A stretch of DNA of 64,000 nt from an uncultured Prevotellaceae bacterium. Its GTDB lineage: Bacteria > Bacteroidota > Bacteroidia > Bacteroidales > Bacteroidaceae. Below are positions 58,645 to 64,000 of the stretch, in pieces. Every line of letters starts with the position of its first letter. Positions within the stretch are counted from its first letter, which is position 1. The notes under the pieces are model-generated. The model worked only from the letters and a program-made list of their open reading frames with translations, ran no database searches and was not told the origin of the DNA. The stretch spans positions 1 to 64,000 of the forward strand of contig CAMKSE010000003.1 of assembly GCA_946415365.1 (NCBI GenBank), read 5' to 3'. Both the position numbers and the translations under genes were made by a program.

Positions 58645-61179
58645 TTATTCAATAGTCAGCAATCTGGTAATCGTCAGCACGCCGGCGGAGAGGGCGGGAA
58701 CTGAGAGCACGACATCGTTGCCATCAGTCTGGGGAGTGGCTTTCTGGAGAGCGACGGCATGCTTGTTATCCATGCTGTTGGCCACAGTCAACGAACCTGG
58801 AGCGTAATACTCAAAGGCAGCATCCTTCACGCCTGTCCAGTCGCCTTTGATACGTAAGGTGGTAGGCTCGTCAGTAGGGTTCACTACCTTTACAATCACG
58901 CCGGAACCATTCTCCGACATGGTGGTACTCACACTCAGATTGCCTGTCTCACCGCTAAAGGCAAGACGGTATTTCGAGAAATGATCGTACCAAAGTTCGG
59001 TCACCTGACAGTTAGGCGCCTTGAACAGGTCCTTGTAGTCAAAATTGATGAAGGCGTTGTTCCAGTCAGGGGCATCGGTACGGCGTATAAACAGCGCTGC
59101 AGCCCCCATTGCTACCACGTCACGAGCCTCGCACATATTAAGGAATCCGCCAGCAAACAGTCCTGTGCGCCAGTCGATGCTATTCAGGTTCCATTCCGAG
59201 ATGAACAGTTTGATATTCGGATTAGGACCATCGGCAATCATCTTTGCATAGCGGTCATACTGCTGTCCCAGACGTACGGGACCGGTAGCATATCCTCCCT
59301 GCTGCTCATAGTGATGCAGGCTCAGGTAGTCAAAATACTGGCCGCTGCGCTGGATGAACTGCTCATCTTCACGGAATCCGCCACAGACGATGATTTTGAT
59401 GGACGGGTCTATCTTGCGCATCTCGGTACTGAAGTCACGTACGCATTTCTCATAGCGGTCGATGCCCATTTCCCACATCTCATTGTCTATCTCCCAGTAT
59501 TTCACATTGTAAGGTTCCGGATGTCCGTTGGCAGCGCGCTTCGCACCCCATTCGTCAGTGGCGGGGGCATTGCAGTAGCGCAGCCAGTGGAGCGCATCCT
59601 GCAAGATGCTGTCGTATTCATCGGCAGGACGTTCGAACTTGACGCTCACCACGATGACAGGCTCGGAATTAACCTCACGACAGAAGCGTATGAATTCATC
59701 CGTGCCGAAGCAGTTCTGGTCATAATCCATCCACATCCAGTGTGCCCAGCGCTCACGTTTCTCCTGTGGACCGATGCCCCACTTCCAGTCGTACTGTGCC
59801 ACGTAACCACCGCCAGGCCAACGCAGACAAGTGGGGTGCAGTTCCTTGACAGCTTGTAGGATGTCGGGACGGAATCCCCCTAGGTCAATACCAGTCTGAG
59901 TGGTCATGGTTGCCATGTCCACCTGCACCGTACCGCCTTTCACGACAATGGCGAAATCACCGTCGCAGCTGGTCTGTGGTTCGAGCGTGAACGCATATTT
60001 CTTCCACTCCTTGCCTACTTCGCCCAATGATTTCCGAGCCACGAACAGACCGTTCGCGTTGCGCAGTCCTACAAGGAGTTCACCTTTACCTTTGGCATAG
60101 ATGGAACCCACATACTTTTCGCCAGAGATGATGTTTTGCGGTCCTTGGTAAATACCGGCCTCAGTCTTGGCTGTAATCTCCTGAGAATAACGCATGTTTA
60201 CGGCATCGTCCTTGACCAGACGATATTTGCCGCCATCGCCGAAGGCAGTCCATTGCTGTGCCACAGCAGGAATCTGCACGTCGCCTGGAATGCCCTCAAA
60301 GAGCACCTTGCCGTCGGTTGCGGTCAGTTTGATGTTGCGGTAAGTAGTCTCGGTATAGTTGACCCAGAATGTCAGGAAATTACGGTTGGCCATCTCCAGA
60401 CCGTCGTAGCTCAGCACCTCCTTGCCGTCCCAGAACACTGTGACCTTGCTCCCACGGCTCTCCACACGCAGTTTGTGCCACTGCTGATTTTCGTTGATTT
60501 GCTCTTTTGTGGCTGGGGCTGATATCAGTGGTACCAATGTATTCATGCGGCGGGTACGCCCTCCGAAGCCAGATATCTCGCGCTCTTCCATGGTGCAGAT
60601 CGAGAAATCGGCAGTGGTGCTCTGCTGGAGTCTAGTGCGTGCTTCTGCCTCCTTTGCTGCTTCTATCTGTGCCTGGGTCTGCCCAGGGTTGAGTGGGCGG
60701 CTCTCATAATAGGGGTCGTGGATGCGCAGGTAATAGGCTGCTCCGTCAGCCTTGTTGCGGAAAGCGAAACGAATGTCCATCAGTCCTCCGCTCCAAGCGC
60801 GTCGCGCCAATTTGTAGGAACGCCAGTTTACGTCCATGGTCAGGTCAAAATCACAGGTTTCTATGCTGTCAATCTTGAGCGGCTGCTCGTAACGGGTAGG
60901 TGAATGCAGCACCATGTCGTCATCCATGAACCATCCGTCGAAATATCCATCACGCGGATGGATGCCCGGATATTGCTCCGGCTCGAAGGAGCGTTCTTGT
61001 ATAAGTTCCTGCCAGACACCATTGTTGGCACTGAAATAGATGTGCTCAAAGAGTTGTCCATAGAGCATCTCGTCAATGATTCCTGAGGGCTGTCTGCTCT
61101 CAACTGTAATCTCATAATTATTCTGGGCCTGGGCAATCGTTCCAATCGTCAATAATGCCAACAATAAAAGCCTTTTCAT
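58645..61179 (-). CDS. GH51 alpha-L-arabinofuranosidase with inserted carbohydrate-binding region
   Basis: 844 residues. Signal peptide MKRLLLLALLTIGTIAQAQ. A sandwich-type insert of about residues 190-300 (RVESRGSKVTVFWDGKEVLS) and a CBM-like module (about 300-420) precede or interrupt the catalytic barrel, whose sequence includes CLRWPGGGYVAQYDWKWGIG. The acid/base is E567 in EIDNEMW and the nucleophile is E662 in FISEWN. A C-terminal beta domain follows. It releases arabinofuranose from arabinan or arabinoxylan in the periplasm or at the surface. No Sus genes are adjacent. Its promoter lies in a duplicated 47-bp repeat. Confidence 0.94.
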   Translation of the reverse strand: MKRLLLLALLTIGTIAQAQNNYEITVESRQPSGIIDEMLYGQLFEHIYFSANNGVWQELIQERSFEPEQYPGIHPRDGYFDGWFMDDDMVLHSPTRYEQPLKIDSIETCDFDLTMDVNWRSYKLARRAWSGGLMDIRFAFRNKADGAAYYLRIHDPYYESRPLNPGQTQAQIEAAKEAEARTRLQQSTTADFSICTMEEREISGFGGRTRRMNTLVPLISAPATKEQINENQQWHKLRVESRGSKVTVFWDGKEVLSYDGLEMANRNFLTFWVNYTETTYRNIKLTATDGKVLFEGIPGDVQIPAVAQQWTAFGDGGKYRLVKDDAVNMRYSQEITAKTEAGIYQGPQNIISGEKYVGSIYAKGKGELLVGLRNANGLFVARKSLGEVGKEWKKYAFTLEPQTSCDGDFAIVVKGGTVQVDMATMTTQTGIDLGGFRPDILQAVKELHPTCLRWPGGGYVAQYDWKWGIGPQEKRERWAHWMWMDYDQNCFGTDEFIRFCREVNSEPVIVVSVKFERPADEYDSILQDALHWLRYCNAPATDEWGAKRAANGHPEPYNVKYWEIDNEMWEMGIDRYEKCVRDFSTEMRKIDPSIKIIVCGGFREDEQFIQRSGQYFDYLSLHHYEQQGGYATGPVRLGQQYDRYAKMIADGPNPNIKLFISEWNLNSIDWRTGLFAGGFLNMCEARDVVAMGAAALFIRRTDAPDWNNAFINFDYKDLFKAPNCQVTELWYDHFSKYRLAFSGETGNLSVSTTMSENGSGVIVKVVNPTDEPTTLRIKGDWTGVKDAAFEYYAPGSLTVANSMDNKHAVALQKATPQTDGNDVVLSVPALSAGVLTITRLLTIE

Positions 61180-61214
61180 ACTACAAGATGATTTCTATTA
61201 CACAAATTCATCTG

Positions 61215-61337
61215 CAAAGTTACGAATAAGCGAGGAGAAAACCAAAACTTTTTTGTGTTTTCTCGAGCGAGAGTATCTTCGACCAAAGGTCAAAGTTACG
61301 AATAAGCGAGGAGAAAACCAAAACTTTTTTGTGTTTT
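61215..61337 (-). repeat. Two direct copies of a 47-bp promoter-bearing repeat
   Basis: Identical 47-bp copies at 61215-61261 and 61291-61337, offset 76 bp. Read on the minus strand, each copy carries a -33 TTTG and a -7 TAACTTTG separated by exactly 20 bp (boxes 61215-61222/61243-61246 and 61291-61298/61319-61322). The linker contains CTCGAGCGAGAG. The proximal promoter is 36 bp from the GH51 start. I recall similar sequence dispersed in Prevotella genomes, but cannot check this here. Confidence 0.88.
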
Positions 61338-61400
61338 ATTTGATGGTATTATCGGAATTATGATTATCATATTTATAATTATCGCATTTTCGATAAAAAG

Positions 61401-61432
61401 TTTGCATATATGAAAATTAATGCTTACCTTTG
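61401..61432 (+). promoter_or_regulatory. AAA ATPase promoter
   Basis: -33 TTTG (61401-61404) and -7 TACCTTTG (61425-61432) with a 20-bp spacing on the plus strand. It places the start codon at the ATG 61457, since an in-frame TTG at 61430 lies within the -7 box. Confidence 0.8.
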
Positions 61433-61456
61433 CAGCAGACTATAAATAATTGGCGT

Positions 61457-62578
61457 ATGACAAACCCGTTTGTGACAAAAGGTTACGCAGGTCCGGAGTA
61501 TTTCTGCGACCGTGTGAAGGAGACTGAGGATTTGGTGAAACTACTCACTAATGATAATAACATGGCGCTCATCTCCCCCAGAAGACTTGGGAAGACTGAC
61601 CTGATATACCATGTGTTCAGTCAGCCGGAAATAAAAAAACGCTATTATACCTTTGTCATAGATATCTATGCCACCAATTCGTTAGGAGACTTTGTGGATG
61701 TCTTTGGTAAGGCTATCATAGAAGAACTTAAACCATTTGGACGCAAAACATGGGAACAGTTTGTTTCTACACTGAAAAGTCTTCAGCAACAGATTTCATT
61801 CGACATTAATGGCAATCCTGTATGGGGAATCGGACTCGGAAACAGTTCTGTCCCTTCCACGACTCTCGACGAGATATTTAGTTATCTGAGAACTGCCGAC
61901 AAGCCTTGTTTGGTGGCCATCGACGAGTTCCAACAGATCACCCAGTATGCCGACAAAAACGTGGAGGCTGCTCTTCGTACCCATATCCAACGCTGTCCGA
62001 ATGCCACATTCCTTTTCTCTGGTTCCAAACGACACATGATGAGCGAGATATTTCTCTCACCTTCGCGTCCTTTCTATCAGTCGGTCATTACGATGGGGCT
62101 GGCTCCTATATCCGAAGAAGTATACACTAAGTTTGCCGTCACACAATTCCAAAAGGGAGACAAATCGATTGATGAGGCTGTCGTCCATGATGTTTACTTG
62201 CGCTTCAGGGGAGTCACTTCATGTTTGCAAAGGGTAATGAACGTTCTGTACCTCAATACAGAACGGAAGGAACGCTGTACGGTGGATATGGTCGGAAGGG
62301 CTGTTGATTATCTGCTGGACCTCTATTCAGAGCATTATGAAATGCTATTTAGGCAAATGTCAGAGCGCCAACGCCTCGTTTTTTCTGCCATTGCGAAGGA
62401 GGGCCAGGCTCAGAACATAACTGGAGGAGCATTTATCAAAAAATATCAGTTATGGTCTGCCAGCAGTGTAATGTCTGCCGTCAAAGCCCTTCTTGATAAG
62501 GACTTCATCACCCAGGAAGGCGATACCTATTTCGTTTACGACCAGTTTTTTGCCCTCTGGCTGCTTAGGAGTCTCTAA
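61457..62578 (+). CDS. AAA family ATPase of the archaeal-ATPase (ATPase_2) type
   Basis: About 373 residues. It starts MTNPFVTKGYAGPEYFCDR. Walker A is SPRRLGKT (40-47), Walker B is LVAIDEF (152-158), and the sensor region is TFLFSGSKRHMM. The C-terminal ~100 residues look like a winged helix (SAIAKEGQAQNITGGAFIKK, then WSASSVMSAVKALLDKDFIT). Such ATPases are very common and highly duplicated in Bacteroidales; their function is unknown, with DNA-related or STAND-like roles suggested. A monocistronic gene with a strong promoter and no partner effector next to it. Confidence 0.88.
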   Translation: MTNPFVTKGYAGPEYFCDRVKETEDLVKLLTNDNNMALISPRRLGKTDLIYHVFSQPEIKKRYYTFVIDIYATNSLGDFVDVFGKAIIEELKPFGRKTWEQFVSTLKSLQQQISFDINGNPVWGIGLGNSSVPSTTLDEIFSYLRTADKPCLVAIDEFQQITQYADKNVEAALRTHIQRCPNATFLFSGSKRHMMSEIFLSPSRPFYQSVITMGLAPISEEVYTKFAVTQFQKGDKSIDEAVVHDVYLRFRGVTSCLQRVMNVLYLNTERKERCTVDMVGRAVDYLLDLYSEHYEMLFRQMSERQRLVFSAIAKEGQAQNITGGAFIKKYQLWSASSVMSAVKALLDKDFITQEGDTYFVYDQFFALWLLRSL

Positions 62579-62648
62579 GCCTATTTCAATTACGTTATTT
62601 TGCAAGTCTCTTACTCACGGATAGGAGAGTGTTGCTCCTTATTATAAA

Positions 62649-62680
62649 TACCGTCGCCAGAAGCAATCCTGACGACGGTA
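62649..62680. terminator. Hairpin, terminator candidate for either flanking gene
   Basis: Stem TACCGTCG / CGACGGTA with inner CAG/CTG pairing. On the minus strand it is followed by TTTATAATAA, so it fits best as terminator of the short lipoprotein gene, but it also lies 70 bp after the ATPase stop. Confidence 0.6.
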
Positions 62681-62752
62681 CTAATGTCGGCCTGTACATT
62701 TTGCTAATCCTTTCTTACTATCTTTTCACCTTTCGGCCGACGGACGAAAACA

Positions 62753-62875
62753 TTAACCTATTGTAGGAATCGAATTGCGTATTTTGTTTTCAGTTGACTC
62801 ATCCGAGTTGCTGCATGCGCTGAACATACAAAACGACAGCAGCACGCCCAAAATAATACAGAAATTCTTTTTCAT
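62753..62875 (-). CDS. 40-residue lipoprotein-like peptide, probable truncated paralogue
   Basis: Reads MKKNFCIILGVLLSFCMFSA then C, a perfect lipoprotein signal with FSAC lipobox, followed by only about 19 residues (SNSDESTENKIRNSIPTIG) and TAA. The start of the neighbouring lipoprotein (MKKKLALMMVMLLSLGMFCA, C, SNDDD) is clearly similar. It may be a decayed 5' remnant of a tandem duplicate or a genuine small lipopeptide. Confidence 0.5.
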   Translation of the reverse strand: MKKNFCIILGVLLSFCMFSACSNSDESTENKIRNSIPTIG

Positions 62876-63010
62876 ATTCATTCCTTATTTTAATTACGCT
62901 ACTATATATATAGTCCGTAAAAAGTAAAAAGACTGCATGGATTTTGTTACTTTAACACAACTTTAACACTTTAAGCATATCATACTACTTCTGGAGTCGC
63001 GTGTCGCGAT

Positions 63011-63508
63011 TTACCACCTTCTATAATAATAAACCATTGGAGTTGGAGCTACAATATAATTCACTCCTCTTGGCTCGAAAGAAATCATAAGTTTTTTTCT
63101 TTTTAATTCAAAGCGATAAGGAAAACCCATTACTGAGGGGGTTGACAATGCCAAATAGCCAGAGATGACATCCTTTTCTGCATCATATTCCCATCCTTCC
63201 TCGAACGAAATCAATTGTTTAAAATCCAATTGATCTTGAGAATCTGATTTAATAATGGAGGCTGCCTGTGGGTTATGGGCAATCCATGTTCCGTCTGTCA
63301 GGAATGTCATAACAATATTCTGAGAGGACACGTCATCTTCATTATCCTTTATTAGTAGCCATGAACCGACGATTCTCTCTTTCGGATTTGTCGAGGTCTC
63401 ATTTGTTAGAATCTCATTTGTTTTATTCATGTCATCGTCATTGCTGCAAGCACAGAACATCCCAAGCGACAGCAGCATAACCATCATAAGTGCCAATTTT
63501 TTCTTCAT
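63011..63508 (-). CDS. Lipocalin-like lipoprotein
   Basis: 165 residues. Lipoprotein signal ending MFCAC (Cys near residue 21), then an acidic SNDDDMNK stretch. The mature part has the lipocalin-like start RIVGSWLLIKDNED and FLTDGTWIAH, followed by strands ending KLMISFEPRGVNYIV. Lipocalin-like domains of this kind are common in Bacteroidales surface lipoproteins; the ligand is unknown. It lies 52 bp downstream of the BspA-like gene on the same strand, so they may be co-expressed. Confidence 0.8.
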   Translation of the reverse strand: MKKKLALMMVMLLSLGMFCACSNDDDMNKTNEILTNETSTNPKERIVGSWLLIKDNEDDVSSQNIVMTFLTDGTWIAHNPQAASIIKSDSQDQLDFKQLISFEEGWEYDAEKDVISGYLALSTPSVMGFPYRFELKRKKLMISFEPRGVNYIVAPTPMVYYYRRW

Positions 63509-63560
63509 AAATTATGCCTTTTTATAATTGTACTTCTAATCAGTGGAACCGTGATCATTC

Positions 63561-64000
63561 TTATTTCATGATCACCTTCTTCGTCTTGCCGTCGCTCTGG
63601 CGGATAATGTTGATACCACGGTGAAGATGATCAACGCGGTGGCCTTGCATATCGTAGATCAAGTCAGGCTTCGTGTCTGTGATGACAGAAGAGATGTCTG
63701 ATGTGATATCGTCGACGATGTTGGAAAATCCGCTCCAGTTCGGTGCTGAGATATAGGCGTCTTTACAACCCGTCGGTACATGCACTGTCATCTGCTTAAA
63801 CGATTTGTTAGCGAATGCATGTTTGTCAAGGGCAGGAGGTGTTGTACAACAGACATACATATCTGTCATGGCAGAGCATCCGTAGAAAGTCCTGAACCCG
63901 ATGGTCATGACACTCTCGGGAATCGTGACCTTTGTCAGACTGGTACATTCCTCGAAAGCATTATTGTCAATCGTGACTACACCCTCAGGTATAATGACCG
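63561..64000 (-). CDS. BspA-like leucine-rich repeat protein, 5' end cut by the window
   Basis: C-terminal ~145 residues are visible; the frame is open to the right edge. LRR_5/BspA repeats: IPEGVVTIDNNAFEECTSLT, KVTIPESVMTIGFRTFYGCS and a divergent last repeat with TVHVPTGCKDAY. The protein ends in a tail LIYDMQGHR ... KTKKVIMK that resembles the serpin C-terminus. BspA-type proteins are surface adhesins or glycan/protein binders in oral and gut Bacteroidales. The N-terminus, signal and repeat number cannot be seen. Confidence 0.88.
   Translation of the reverse strand, partial: VIIPEGVVTIDNNAFEECTSLTKVTIPESVMTIGFRTFYGCSAMTDMYVCCTTPPALDKHAFANKSFKQMTVHVPTGCKDAYISAPNWSGFSNIVDDITSDISSVITDTKPDLIYDMQGHRVDHLHRGINIIRQSDGKTKKVIMK

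Larger units (their letters stand above)
62579..63010. other. Spacer between the AAA ATPase and the lipocalin-like lipoprotein
   Basis: 432 bp with no large gene. It contains a hairpin at 62649-62680 and a 40-codon lipoprotein-like frame at 62753-62875. A further inverted pair GTCGGCC/GGCCGAC lies at 62686-62692 and 62735-62741. Confidence 0.65.

Noticed and set aside
61457..62578. Part of an anti-phage defence system
   Set aside because: No nuclease, reverse transcriptase or other effector adjacent; a lone ATPase does not support the call.

Overview
This window is chromosomal DNA from a member of the Bacteroidales, most likely a Prevotella-type species. That is inferred from gene content and promoter style; no rRNA gene is present. 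Many genes are preceded by the Bacteroidota -7 box TAnnTTTG, sometimes with TTTG about 20 bp upstream. Lineage-typical features include the mraZ-to-ftsZ cluster without murF, ddl or murB, DUF4271 beside hemD, DUF6089-uppS-bamA-ompH-ompH, a TPP-riboswitch/TonB receptor/PnuT thiamine operon, a GlsA/GlsB-type lipid pair and a BspA-like leucine-rich repeat protein.

Layout. 1-4362: end of an integrated mobile element, with a putative toxin-antitoxin pair, an unrecognised 405-aa protein and a CTnDOT-like tyrosine integrase. It ends in a 3' fragment of a tRNA-Asn gene (4319-4362). 4363-5107: gene-free, repeat-rich chromosomal DNA. 5108-9530: a two-component system, an SDR sugar-acid dehydrogenase, tRNA-Gln and tyrS. 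9594-16124: a leftward metK-DUF4271-hemD-rnpA-yidD run behind a large M16 peptidase. 16294-19056: xerD and a lipid acyltransferase pair. 19201-34809: a complete rightward division and cell-wall cluster (mraZ, rsmH, ftsL, ftsI, murE, mraY, murD, ftsW, murG, murC, ftsQ, ftsA, ftsZ) with a recognisable MraZ operator. 34806-38647: recO, tRNA-Glu, rpsT, gyrB and a small secreted protein. 38653-46624: a leftward envelope-biogenesis run (DUF6242, DUF6089, uppS, bamA, three Skp/OmpH proteins, murI). 46827-64000: metabolic and accessory genes, including pckA, a secreted serpin, thiamine uptake, a Na/Pi symporter-PhoU protein, a TGS-fused nucleoside kinase, a K+ channel with a zinc ribbon, a GH51 arabinofuranosidase, an AAA ATPase, two lipoproteins and a BspA-like protein cut by the window edge.

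How the genes fit together. Most of the window serves the envelope: peptidoglycan precursors (MurC/D/E/G, MraY, MurI), undecaprenyl carrier (UppS), septation (FtsL/I/W/Q/A/Z), outer-membrane protein insertion (BamA and Skp-like chaperones) and membrane lipids.

The most unusual signal is not a gene. At least a dozen gene boundaries carry short degenerate tandem repeats with a 7-, 8- or 9-bp unit. They fall into a few motif families (CGTTATNN, GTTTANN, ACCTTTTT, AGTAAAT-like, TCTCTAC, TGATTAT, CTAGTTTAA). They often begin at the stop codon of the upstream gene, and in one case one lies inside the bamA signal-peptide region. A second notable signal is a 47-bp direct repeat that carries a complete promoter and stands in two copies before the GH51 gene.
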